Shown: one piece after another, positions 43,110 through 50,940 of the stretch
Position numbering within the stretch: position 1 is the stretch's first letter
Layout of the letters: the number at the start of each line of letters is the position of its first letter
Assembly (NCBI GenBank): GCA_965202895.1
Contig: OZ241901.1
Span: forward strand, 2,356,001 to 2,420,000
DNA: 64,000 nt
Source of the DNA: JAJDXW01 sp965202895
GTDB lineage: Bacteria > Pseudomonadota > Gammaproteobacteria > HK1
Direction of reading: 5' to 3'
The notes under the pieces: model-generated
What the model was told of the DNA's origin: nothing
Seen by the model: only the letters and a program-made list of their open reading frames with translations
Databases searched by the model: none
Program-made: the position numbers and the translations under genes

Positions 43110-44975
43110 GTGGCTGACCTCGGGTTCTACCTCGTCCAGGCGCTGACCGGGCTCTCCAGCGCCTCGGCCCTGTTCCTGGTCGCCTCGGGGCTCTCCATCA
43201 TCTTCGGGGTGACCCGGGTCGTCAACTTCGCGCACGGATCGTTCTACATGCTCGGGGCGTACATCGCGTACACCCTCGTCGGGCACCTGGGCGGCGCGCT
43301 CGGATTCTGGGCGGCGGTGCTCCTCGCGGGGGCGGCCGTCGGCATCATCGGGGTGGTCGTCGAGCTCCTCATCCTGCGGCGGGTGTACCAGGCCCCCGAG
43401 CTCTTCCAGCTCGTCGCGACCTTCGGCGTCATCCTCGTCATCCAGGACCTCGCCCTCCTCGTGTGGGGCGCGGAGGACCTGTTCGGCCCGGCGGCGCCGG
43501 GGCTCGAGGGCACGGTGGACGTCCTCGGCACCCGGCTCCCCGAGTACGACCTCGCCCTCATCGCGCTCAGCCTCGTGGTGCTGGGCGCCCTGTGGCTCCT
43601 GTTCCGGCGGACCCGCTGGGGCACCCTGGTCCGGGCCGCGACCGAGGACCGGGAGATGGTGGGGGCGCTCGGCGTCAACCAGGCGTGGCTGTTCACCGGC
43701 GCCTTCTTCCTCGGCTCGATGCTCGCGGGGCTCGGCGGCGCCGCCCAGCTCCCGAAGGGAGGCGCCGACCTCCTCATGGACTTCAACATCCTCGCCGCGG
43801 TGTTCGTGGTCGTGGTGGTGGGCGGGATGGGCAGCATCGCCGGGGCCTTCCTCGCCGCGGTGCTGATCTCGGAGCTCGGCGCGTTCGGGATCCTCGTCCT
43901 CCCCCAGAGCACCCTGGTGCTCATGTTCGTGGTGATGGCGGTGGTCCTCGTCTTCCGGCCCTGGGGGCTGCTCGGCCGTCCGGAGGCGCCCGGACAGCAC
44001 GGGCAGGCGGGGCCGCCCGAGCCGCCGCTCCGGCCGCCCCCGCCCCGGCTCCGGGCGGCGGGCCTGCTCCTGCTCGCGGCGCTGCTCGCGCTGCCCGCGT
44101 TCGCGGACGACTTCACCCTGGTGCTCGCGGTCGAGATCGCGATCATGGCGCTCTTCGCGGCCAGCCTGCACTTCGCCATGGGTCCGGGCGGGATGGTCTC
44201 CTTCGGGCATGCCGCCTTCTTCGGCGGGGGCGCGTACGCGGCGGCCCTCCTGGTGAAGTACGCCGGCTCCCCAATGGAGGCCGCGCTCCTCTTCGCGCCG
44301 GCGATGGCCGGGGTGCTCGCCCTCGTCTTCGGGTGGTTCTGCGTGCGCCTCACCGGGGTCTACCTCGCCATGCTGACCCTCGCCTTCGCCCAGGTCGGAT
44401 GGTCGATCGTGTTCCAGTGGGGCGAGGTCACCGGGGGAGACGACGGCATCCTCGGCATCTGGCCGAGCGAGTGGGCGAGCGACCGGCTCGCCTTCTACTA
44501 CCTGTCGGTGCTCGCCTCGGCGGGCGGGATCCTGGCCCTCCAGTACGTCCTCCACTCCCCGTTCGGGTACGCGATGCGGGCCTGCCGCGACTCGGTGGTG
44601 CGAAGCGCCTCGATCGGCATCGACGTGCAGCGCCAGCAATGGCTCGCGTTCGCGTTCTCCGGGGTGCTCGCCGGGCTCGCGGGCGGCCTCTTCGTCTTCT
44701 CCAAAGGGAGCGTGTTCCCGGACGAGATGGCCATCCCGCGCTCGTTCGACGCGCTCATCATGGTGCTCCTCGGCGGGGTCAAGACCGTCCTCGGCCCGCT
44801 CGCGGGGGCGGCGACGTTCACCTGGCTCCAGGACGAGATCTCGCGCCTCGAATACTGGCGGCTCATCCTCGGGGCGCTGATCATCGCGATCGTGGTCGCC
44901 TTCCCGCAGGGGATCGCGGGGTTCCTGCGCGCCCGCGCGGGCCCCTGGTTCGGGGTCCGGGAGATGGAGGCGTGA
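43110..44975 (+). CDS. fused LivH-LivM ABC permease
   Basis: A 621-residue inner-membrane protein that is two permeases in one chain. The N-terminal half (1-290) matches LivH: SGLSIIFGVTRVVNFAHGSFYMLGAYI and VVVVVGGMGSIAGAFLAAVLISE. A short proline-rich linker (GPPEPPLRPPPPRL, about 297-312) joins it to a LivM half with AFADDFTLVLAVEIAIMALFAAS, GHAAFFGGGAYAAAL and MVLLGGVKTVLGPLAGAATF. LivHM fusions occur in some Liv-type transporters. The GTG start is preceded by CCGGAG; a GTGA overlap ties it to livG. Confidence 0.92.
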   Translation: MADLGFYLVQALTGLSSASALFLVASGLSIIFGVTRVVNFAHGSFYMLGAYIAYTLVGHLGGALGFWAAVLLAGAAVGIIGVVVELLILRRVYQAPELFQLVATFGVILVIQDLALLVWGAEDLFGPAAPGLEGTVDVLGTRLPEYDLALIALSLVVLGALWLLFRRTRWGTLVRAATEDREMVGALGVNQAWLFTGAFFLGSMLAGLGGAAQLPKGGADLLMDFNILAAVFVVVVVGGMGSIAGAFLAAVLISELGAFGILVLPQSTLVLMFVVMAVVLVFRPWGLLGRPEAPGQHGQAGPPEPPLRPPPPRLRAAGLLLLAALLALPAFADDFTLVLAVEIAIMALFAASLHFAMGPGGMVSFGHAAFFGGGAYAAALLVKYAGSPMEAALLFAPAMAGVLALVFGWFCVRLTGVYLAMLTLAFAQVGWSIVFQWGEVTGGDDGILGIWPSEWASDRLAFYYLSVLASAGGILALQYVLHSPFGYAMRACRDSVVRSASIGIDVQRQQWLAFAFSGVLAGLAGGLFVFSKGSVFPDEMAIPRSFDALIMVLLGGVKTVLGPLAGAATFTWLQDEISRLEYWRLILGALIIAIVVAFPQGIAGFLRARAGPWFGVREMEA

Positions 44976-45958
44976 CCCCGGCGAACGGCGCGGCCGCAGG
45001 CGCGGACGCCGGCGGAGGCGCGGGCGAGGCGGGCGGAGCGGCCGGCCGGGGCGCAGGGGCCGGTTCGGGCGTGGACGTGAACGCGGGCGTGGGTGTGGAC
45101 GGAGCGGCCGGCCGTGCATCCGCGGGCCCGGCGCCGGGCGGACGCACCGGCACGCCGCGGGAACCGGGCGGACATCCCGGCGTTCCGGAGGCGACGCCCC
45201 GCGTTCCCCTGCTCGAGGTGCGCGGGCTCTGCCGCGCGTTCGGCGGGGTGCGGGCGGTGGACGACGTGAGCTTCACCCTCGACCGGGGACGGCTCCTCGC
45301 CCTCATCGGGCCGAACGGGGCCGGCAAGACCACCTGCTTCAACGTCATCAACGGCCAGCTCGCCCCCGACCGGGGCTCGGTCCGCCTCGGCGGACGCGAG
45401 CTGGTCGGTCTCGCGCCGCACCGGATCTGGCGGCTCGGGGTCGGCCGCACGTTCCAGATCACCGCGACCTATCCGAGCATGACGGTATGCGAGAACGTCC
45501 AGATGGCCCTGCTCAGCCACCATCGCCGCCTGTTCTCGTTCCGGGGGCGCGCCTCCGCGCAGCACCGGGACGAGGCCCTCGCCCTCCTCGAGCGGGTCGG
45601 CATGGCCGAACAGGAGGACCGCCCGTGCAGCGTGCTCGCGTACGGGGATCTGAAGCGGGTCGAGCTGGCGGTGGCGCTCGCGAACGCGCCGTCGCTCCTG
45701 CTCATGGACGAGCCGACGGCCGGCATGTCCCCCGGCGAGCGCATCGAGCTCATGCGGCTCACCGCCGGGATCGTGGCCGAGCGCGGCATCGCGGTCCTCT
45801 TCACCGAGCACGACATGGACGTGGTCTTCCGCCACGCGGACCACGTCCTGGTGCTCGACCGGGGGCGGCTGATCGCGGACGGCGCCCCGGAGGCGGTCCG
45901 CGCGGATCCGCGCGTGCGGGCCGTCTACCTCGGTTCCGGGGACGCCCCGCCCGCCTGA
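44972..45958 (+). CDS. livG: Liv-type ABC transporter ATP-binding protein
   Basis: A 328-residue ATPase of the LivG type. The real domain starts near residue 76 (LLEVRGLCRAFGGVRAVDD), with Walker A GPNGAGKTTCFN, Q-loop TFQITATYP, an unusual signature LAYGDLKRVELA instead of LSGGQ (typical for LivG), Walker B LLLMDEPTAGM and the switch His of FTEHDMDVVF. The first 75 residues are Gly/Ala/Asp-rich low-complexity sequence not seen in normal LivG. The GTG overlaps the permease stop. Its partner livF, normally next, lies 4.3 kb away behind inserted DNA. Confidence 0.88.
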   Translation: MTPANGAAAGADAGGGAGEAGGAAGRGAGAGSGVDVNAGVGVDGAAGRASAGPAPGGRTGTPREPGGHPGVPEATPRVPLLEVRGLCRAFGGVRAVDDVSFTLDRGRLLALIGPNGAGKTTCFNVINGQLAPDRGSVRLGGRELVGLAPHRIWRLGVGRTFQITATYPSMTVCENVQMALLSHHRRLFSFRGRASAQHRDEALALLERVGMAEQEDRPCSVLAYGDLKRVELAVALANAPSLLLMDEPTAGMSPGERIELMRLTAGIVAERGIAVLFTEHDMDVVFRHADHVLVLDRGRLIADGAPEAVRADPRVRAVYLGSGDAPPA

Positions 45959-46016
45959 TCCGCCTCCCTTCCGGTCCGCCGCCCTGGCCCCCGCTCCCGC
46001 CGACACCGGCGCGACG

Positions 46017-46535
46017 TCAAAAGTGCCGCACGGCCCGGAGCAATGCATCGCCGGGACGGCCTTCGATGGCCGCGGCCCAGCCTACGAGGTCCGGACGCGG
46101 CCCGAACAGTGCGAAAACCCTGCCGTCCCGATCCGGGCCGGGTTGCAGGCCGCGGTCCGTCCGCCAGCCGCGGGCGCCTCCCGGCAGAAGCGCGGCCGAA
46201 GGCGCGGTGATCCCGCCCTTTTCCGTCCGGCGCGGTCGTACGAATTCCCGGCACACGGGCCAACTCCCGGGGCCGCCCGAGAGCGTGTCCCGCGGCAGGT
46301 CGGGCCGCCACGATGGCGGCTCTCCGATCTCGACCGCCCAGAGCGCGCGGCGGATGGTGGGAAGATCCCGCGGGTCGCGGATCTCCTCGTGGCGAAGGAA
46401 TTCGGCCCAGGCGCCGTCCGGGGTATCGCAGAAATAGTGGGTCGGTTCGCCGGCGTCGTTCCACCGCCCCGCGGGCTGCGACGAATCCTCCCGCAGGAAG
46501 GGAAAGCGGGGGTCGGCGTGGCGGAATGCGATCAC
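46017..46535 (-). CDS. RES-domain toxin
   Basis: A 172-residue RES-domain protein, the toxin type that degrades NAD+ in known systems of this class. The domain begins at once (MIAFRHADPRFPFL) and shows the conserved GRWNDAGEPTHYFCDTPDGAWAEFL, which holds the Arg, Trp-Asn and the Tyr/Glu positions of the active site. The GTG start at 46535 overlaps the antitoxin stop (GTGA), giving the usual antitoxin-first order. It reads towards livG and its stop lies 59 bases from the livG stop. Toxic activity is inferred from the family. Confidence 0.83.
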   Translation of the reverse strand: MIAFRHADPRFPFLREDSSQPAGRWNDAGEPTHYFCDTPDGAWAEFLRHEEIRDPRDLPTIRRALWAVEIGEPPSWRPDLPRDTLSGGPGSWPVCREFVRPRRTEKGGITAPSAALLPGGARGWRTDRGLQPGPDRDGRVFALFGPRPDLVGWAAAIEGRPGDALLRAVRHF

Positions 46536-47152
46536 GTAACGGGAGATGACCGGAGGGCGCGGGCAAGCTCGCGCACCCGTCGCGGGCTTTCTTCATCGGG
46601 CGACCAGCGCTCGCCGAGCGTCCGGGCCGGCGTATCGCCGTCCAGCCGCCGACGCGGGCGTTCGAACCATCGCCGAACGCCGATGTCGTTGTACGCGCCG
46701 ACGAGGTCGCCGACGACGAAGGCCAGGAAGTGAAGACGCGCGGCGACCGTGTCGGGGGTGGACCGGGCGCCCGACAGGTAACGCCGTGCGCTGGATTCGG
46801 ATATGCCGAGGAGCCGGGCCAGGAGATCGAGGCCGAGAACGTGTTGCAAGGCGCGCCATTCGTGCCGAGGAGCGGGGGACTCGTCGAGCGCTTCGTTGAT
46901 CTTTTCCAGGAGGGCGTACAGCCCGGCCCGGTCGGAGCAAGGATGGCGATGGAGTTCGGAGACGAGGGCTCGCCCGATGCCGGCCTCCGTCATGCCCCGC
47001 TCCAGTCCCCGCATGGCGTCGTCGTCGAGGCGCGTGACCCGTCGAGGCAGCAGGCCCATCGCATCGGCTCGGCTCAAGGCCGCGACCGCCACGGCCGCAA
47101 GCTCCGGATCGTCGAACGGACTGCAAACGGACTGGATTCGGAGTTTCGTCAT
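46532..47152 (-). CDS. Xre/MbcA/ParS-type antitoxin of the RES toxin
   Basis: A 206-residue protein whose C-terminal 55 residues (GDLVGAYNDIGVRRWFERPRRRLDGDTP) match the toxin-binding domain of Xre/MbcA/ParS antitoxins. A helix-turn-helix is likely around LARLLGISESSARRYLSGARS. It precedes the RES toxin and overlaps it, so the two form a unit that neutralises and autoregulates. The ATG at 47152 is the likely start. An IS1202-like element has landed 55 bases upstream, at 47207, so the original promoter may be cut off and the pair may now be read from the element or a new promoter. Confidence 0.82.
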   Translation of the reverse strand: MTKLRIQSVCSPFDDPELAAVAVAALSRADAMGLLPRRVTRLDDDAMRGLERGMTEAGIGRALVSELHRHPCSDRAGLYALLEKINEALDESPAPRHEWRALQHVLGLDLLARLLGISESSARRYLSGARSTPDTVAARLHFLAFVVGDLVGAYNDIGVRRWFERPRRRLDGDTPARTLGERWSPDEESPRRVRELARALRSSPVT

Positions 47153-47281
47153 GAGCACGATTCTATCCAGCCGCTTCGACGTACTCAACCGCGTTCCGGC
47201 TTCTTCTGTTAGGAGCACGTAGTCTGTCCGGTGTAGTAGCACGTGATCTGTCCGGTCAGATGGGGGCCGAGGAGGTGCCCT

Positions 47282-48490
47282 ATGACCCGGACGCAAGTGC
47301 TACAGGAGATCCGACGGATGAGGTTCGAGGAAGCCTACGGAGGCTGGCAGTCGCGTCGTCTGACGCAGGAGGAGGCGGCTCGGCTGTTGGGGGTGTGCGA
47401 TCGCACGTTCCGGCGCTACGTGGACCGCTACGAGGACGAGGGGCTGGACGGGCTCGCGGACAAGCGCTTGGCGCAGGTCTCGGCGCGTCGTGCTCCGGTC
47501 GATGAGGTGGTGCGCACCGAGACGCTGTACCGGGAGCACTACGAGGGGTGGAACGTGCGGCATTTCTACCGCTTCTACCGCCGCGAGCACCAGGGCACGC
47601 GCAGCTACACGTGGGTGAAGAACACCCTTCAAGGGGCCGGGCTGGTGGCGAAGGCTGCGGGCCGGGGCAAACACCGGCGCCGGCGCGAGCGCGCGCCGGT
47701 GGCGGGGATGATGCTCCACCAGGACGGCTCCACCCATGAGTGGGTCCCGGGCCAGCATTGGGACCTCATCGTGACCCTCGACGACGCGACCTGCGAGCAC
47801 TACTCGATGTTCTTCGTCGAGGAGGAGGGAACCGCATCGAGCTTCCAGGCGATGGCCGAGGTCATCGAGACCCACGGCCTGCCGTCAAGCCTGTACACCG
47901 ACCGGGGCTCACACTACTGGATCACCCCCGAAGCCGGCGGCAAGGTCGACCGCCTGCATCGCACCCAGTTCGGGCGCGCCATGCACCAGCTCGGCGTGGA
48001 GATGATCCCCGCGTACTCCCCGCAAGCGCGTGGACGATGCGAGCGGATGTTCGCGACCCACCAGGAGCGCCTGCCCAAGGAGCTCGCCGCTCGGGGCATC
48101 CACACGATGCAACAGGCGAACCGGTATCTTGCCGAGCACTACCGGGCGGCGTTCAACGAAGAGTTCACCGTGCCCGCCGCCGAGCTTGGCACGGCGTTCG
48201 TGCCCTTCGTCGGCCCGGCCCTGACGGACGTGCTGTGCGAACACCACGAACGCACCGTCGGGCGAGACCACTGCGTGAGCTTCCAAGGCAAGCGGCTCCA
48301 GATCCCCGCCCAAGCGCACCGTCGCCACTTCATCAAGGCGCGGGTGCGGGTGCATCGCTACCCGGACGGTCGCATGGCGGTGTTCCACGGGCCGCGCCGG
48401 CTCGCCGACTACGAACCCGATGGGGCCTTGGTCGGAGAGCCGCACCGGGCCGGGGACGGCCGGCGCGCCCGAGCGGGCATGGCTCGCTGA
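47282..48490 (+). CDS. ISNCY/IS1202-like transposase
   Basis: A 402-residue DDE transposase. The N-terminus has a helix-turn-helix (LTQEEAARLLGVCDRTFRRYVDRY), then an integrase core with LHQDGSTHEW (first Asp), SLYTDRGSHYW (second Asp) and ARGRCERMFATHQ (Glu), followed by PAAELGTAFVPF and a C-terminal beta part VKARVRVHRYPDG-like. The ATG follows CCGAGGAGGTGCCCT. It is complete, without frame breaks, so the copy may still be active. Its 5' end is duplicated in the stump at 62320-62421. Confidence 0.9.
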   Translation: MTRTQVLQEIRRMRFEEAYGGWQSRRLTQEEAARLLGVCDRTFRRYVDRYEDEGLDGLADKRLAQVSARRAPVDEVVRTETLYREHYEGWNVRHFYRFYRREHQGTRSYTWVKNTLQGAGLVAKAAGRGKHRRRRERAPVAGMMLHQDGSTHEWVPGQHWDLIVTLDDATCEHYSMFFVEEEGTASSFQAMAEVIETHGLPSSLYTDRGSHYWITPEAGGKVDRLHRTQFGRAMHQLGVEMIPAYSPQARGRCERMFATHQERLPKELAARGIHTMQQANRYLAEHYRAAFNEEFTVPAAELGTAFVPFVGPALTDVLCEHHERTVGRDHCVSFQGKRLQIPAQAHRRHFIKARVRVHRYPDGRMAVFHGPRRLADYEPDGALVGEPHRAGDGRRARAGMAR

Positions 48491-48711
48491 GCGCCGCGGG
48501 CAGTCCTGTGGATTTGTGGACGAGTCCTGCGGATCGGCGCGAGCCCTTCGGGCCGTGTGGACAAGACCCCGGACAACGCTCGCGCGTTGCCCGCCGCCTT
48601 GTCCACACTCTCGCGCCTCTCGCCCACAAGCTCCACAGGACCCACAACCAGTCCGAGGGAACCGGACAACCCTTGTGCTACAAAACCGGACAGGTCTATT
48701 TGTTGCCAACA
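48491..48711. other. non-coding palindromic tail of the IS1202-like element
   Basis: Between transposase stop and right end lies a nested hairpin: GTCCTGTGGATTTGTGG (48503) against the arm ending CCACAGGAC (48623-48641), and inside it GTGTGGACAAG (48555-48565) against CTTGTCCACAC (48597-48607), exact for 11 bases. The TTGTCCACA/TGTGGACAA nonamers differ from a DnaA box at one position. I see no gene here. Confidence 0.55.
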
Positions 48712-48763
48712 CCGCGTTCCGGCTTCTTCCCGAGGCCGCGTGTTTCACGCCCCGGAGGTGGAC

Positions 48764-49810
48764 TTACCCTGGTCTGGTGGACGGTTGATGGTTTTCGCCC
48801 CTGTTGTTGTGATGGGCGAGCCCCGGTGAGGGTAGATTCTCCCTGATTCCGGGAGCGGGAAGTCTCCCCCGAGGGTGGTTCGGGACCTCGCCCCGCGCGA
48901 TCGGGTCGGCCGCGGCGCGGCGGCGGCGGGCGAGATGCTCGAAGTCGTCGGGGCTGAGATAGCCCAGGGCGGAGTGGCGCCGGTAACGGTTGTACCAGCC
49001 TTCGATGAAGTCGAACAGCGCCCTCTTCGCTTCGCTTCGGGTCCGAAACGAACGCCGGTCGAGGAGTTCGCATTCCACGGTCGCGAAGAAGCTCTCGGCC
49101 ATCGCATTGTCGTAGCAGTCGCCCGCGGAGCCGGTCGAGGGACGTACCCCCATCTCCCGGCAGCGCTTGCCGAACGCCACCGAGGTGTACTGCGTGCCCT
49201 GGTCCGAATGATGGATCACCTCTTGGGGCCGGCGCTGGCTGACGGCCATGTTCAGCGCTTCGAGGACCAGTTCGGTGCGAAGATGGTCCTGCATCGCCCA
49301 GCCCACGATGCGCCGGCTGTACACGTCGAGCACCACGGCCAGGAACACGAACCCCGCCCAGGTCGGCACGTAGGTGATGTCGGCGACCCAGAGCCGGTCC
49401 GGCGCCTCGGCGTGGAAGTGTCGTTCGACCAGATCCGCAGCCGCCCGCCGGCCCGGCTTCGGGCGCGTGGTGCGCGTACCCCGGCGCCGGCTCACCCCTG
49501 CCAACCCTTCCTCGCGCATCAGCCGCGCCACGCGCTTGCGGCCCACCGCGTGCCCCCGAGCGGCCAAGTCGGCATGGACCCGAGGCGCCCCGTAGGTCCC
49601 TCGCGAACGCCGATGAGTCGCCCGGACCTCGCCCCGCAACTCCTCATCGCGCCGCGCATGGCGCGAACGCCCCCGGCCTCGCCACGCATAGTACCCGCTG
49701 GGGGAGACACCCAGCACCCGGCACATCGTGGCCACCTGATGCACGGCTCGGTTCGCTCTCACGAGCTCGAAGACCTCCCGGGCACCGTCCCGGTCTCCCG
49801 AGCGAACCAA
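48764..49810 (-). CDS. IS3-family transposase OrfB (catalytic part)
   Basis: A 348-residue DDE transposase, with the rve integrase core: LWVADITYVPTWAGF (first Asp), VIHHSDQGTQYTS (second Asp), and NAMAESFFATVECELL (Glu), plus HTH_21 region GTYGAPRVHADL. The frame has no methionine near 49810; the first plausible start would be TTG, but production by a -1 frameshift from OrfA is the standard route. It reads ...KKSRGLVRSGD... across that junction. The last 20 codons reach almost to the left inverted repeat. It has no internal stop, so it may be functional. Confidence 0.9.
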   Translation of the reverse strand: MVRSGDRDGAREVFELVRANRAVHQVATMCRVLGVSPSGYYAWRGRGRSRHARRDEELRGEVRATHRRSRGTYGAPRVHADLAARGHAVGRKRVARLMREEGLAGVSRRRGTRTTRPKPGRRAAADLVERHFHAEAPDRLWVADITYVPTWAGFVFLAVVLDVYSRRIVGWAMQDHLRTELVLEALNMAVSQRRPQEVIHHSDQGTQYTSVAFGKRCREMGVRPSTGSAGDCYDNAMAESFFATVECELLDRRSFRTRSEAKRALFDFIEGWYNRYRRHSALGYLSPDDFEHLARRRRAAADPIARGEVPNHPRGRLPAPGIRENLPSPGLAHHNNRGENHQPSTRPG

Positions 49811-50073
49811 GCCGCGGCTTTTTTTAGAATCTCCCGCTCTTCACGAAGCTGGCGATTCTCCCGGCGCAGCCGCCGCAACTCCTCTCGCTCAACGCTCGTC
49901 AGACCGTCCTCGCGGCGACCTTCATCTCGGTCGGCCTGACGCACCCAGTTGCGGACCGCCTGCGATGAACACCCGAACTCGCGAGCGAGCTCCCCGGGCG
50001 TGCGACCCGCCCGCACCAGCTCCACCATCTGACGCCGGTACTCCGGCGCATACGGCGCTCGTCTTTCTGCCAT
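49759..50073 (-). CDS. IS3-family OrfA
   Basis: A 104-residue helix-turn-helix protein with the IS3 OrfA layout: APYAPEYRRQMVELVRAGRT, then REFGCSSQAVRNWVRQAD (helix-turn-helix), then a leucine-zipper-like stretch EELRRLRRENRQLREEREILKKAAAWFARE. The ATG at 50073 has AGGAGGTG eight bases upstream. The coding A7 run (ILKKA) is the place for a -1 shift into OrfB. Confidence 0.9.
   Translation of the reverse strand: MAERRAPYAPEYRRQMVELVRAGRTPGELAREFGCSSQAVRNWVRQADRDEGRREDGLTSVEREELRRLRRENRQLREEREILKKAAAWFARETGTVPGRSSSS
49819..49825 (-). promoter_or_regulatory. A7 slippery frameshift site between OrfA and OrfB
   Basis: On the minus strand the sequence is CTAAAAAAAGCC; the OrfA frame reads CTA AAA AAA GCC. 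A -1 shift on AAAAAAAG joins OrfA to OrfB, as is usual in IS3-family elements. Confidence 0.8.
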
Positions 50074-50235
50074 CCGGACACCTCCTCTGCACAATGATCA
50101 GGTGTCCACGAAACCGGGGCAACTCCAAGGACCGTGGCGCCGATACACTGGACCACACCCACCGAACCGGGCGCCCCGATGAGCGACCGACACCGGGCGG
50201 CGAAGCCCGGGCCCGCCGGAATCCGGAGGTGAAGC

Positions 50236-50940
50236 GTGGGCCTTGAGGTACGGGGCCTGCACAGCTTCTACGGGCGGGCGCACATCCTCGCGGACGTCTC
50301 CCTCGAGGCGGCGGGCGGCGAGGTGGTTGCGCTCCTCGGGAGGAACGGCGCCGGCAAGTCGACCACCCTGAAGAGCATCATCGGGATCGTCCGGCCCGCG
50401 AAGGGCGTCGTGGAGCTCGACGGCGCGCCCATCGGCGGCGAGCCGCCGTACCGCATCTGCCGACGCGGGCTCGGCTACGTTCCCGAGGAGCGGCGGGTGT
50501 TCGCGTCGCTCACGGTGAACGGCAACCTCGAGGTGGGCCGCCGTCCCCCCCGCCCCGGCCTGACCCCCTGGACCCCCGCGCGCCTGTTCGAGCTCTTTCC
50601 CAACCTGGCCGGGATGGGAGACCGCCTCGCGGGGCAGATGAGCGGCGGCGAGCAGCAGATGCTGACCATCGCCCGCACCCTGATGGGCAACCCGTCCCTG
50701 GTGCTCCTGGACGAGCCCTCCGAAGGGCTTGCGCCGGTCATCGTCGAGCAGATGGTGCGGGCCGTCCGGGAGCTCAAGCGCGAGGGGCTCGCGATCGTGC
50801 TCTCGGAGCAGAACGTCAGCTTCGCGATGAAGGTCGCGGACCGGGCGTACGTCATGGAGAAGGGCCGCATCCGCCATCGGTGCACGATCGACGAGCTGAT
50901 GGCCGACGAGGCGATGCGGCGCACCTGGCTCACCGTGTAG
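50236..50940 (+). CDS. livF: Liv-type ABC transporter ATP-binding protein
   Basis: A 234-residue LivF-type ATPase. Walker A is LGRNGAGKSTTLK, the family-typical RGLGYVPEERRVFASLTV contains the Q-loop, QMSGGEQQMLTIARTL is the signature, Walker B LVLLDEPSEGLAPV, and SEQNVSFAM the switch region. The start GTG has the strong GGAGGTGA site nine bases before it. It should work with LivG and the fused permease, but is separated from livG by about 4.3 kb of inserted DNA. It is intact, and could still be made if a promoter lies in the insert. Confidence 0.9.
   Translation: MGLEVRGLHSFYGRAHILADVSLEAAGGEVVALLGRNGAGKSTTLKSIIGIVRPAKGVVELDGAPIGGEPPYRICRRGLGYVPEERRVFASLTVNGNLEVGRRPPRPGLTPWTPARLFELFPNLAGMGDRLAGQMSGGEQQMLTIARTLMGNPSLVLLDEPSEGLAPVIVEQMVRAVRELKREGLAIVLSEQNVSFAMKVADRAYVMEKGRIRHRCTIDELMADEAMRRTWLTV

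Larger units (their letters stand above)
47207..48711 (+). mobile_element. IS1202/ISNCY-like insertion sequence
   Basis: The element runs from TGTTAGGAGCACGTAGTC to a right end whose inward reading begins TGTTGGCAACAAATAG; both continue to TGTCCGG, giving imperfect terminal inverted repeats of about 25 bases. Directly outside, CCGCGTTCCGGCTTCTTC occurs at 47189-47206 and again at 48712-48729, an 18 bp direct repeat (19 if the first A is counted). IS1202-type elements are known for unusually long target duplications. One transposase gene fills most of it, and 220 bp of palindromic non-coding sequence follow the gene. The element lies 55 bp upstream of the antitoxin start. Confidence 0.87.
48759..50127 (-). 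mobile_element. IS3-family insertion sequence
   Basis: A 1369 bp element with two overlapping reading frames on the minus strand. The ends are imperfect inverted repeats: left TGGACTTACCCTGG and right, read inwards, TGGAGTTGCCCCGG (11 of 14 identical). AGG flanks both sides (48756-48758 and 50128-50130), a normal 3 bp IS3 duplication. It lies only 30 bp beyond the right direct repeat of the IS1202-like element, so two elements landed close together in the same insertion-rich gap between livG and livF. Confidence 0.9.
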
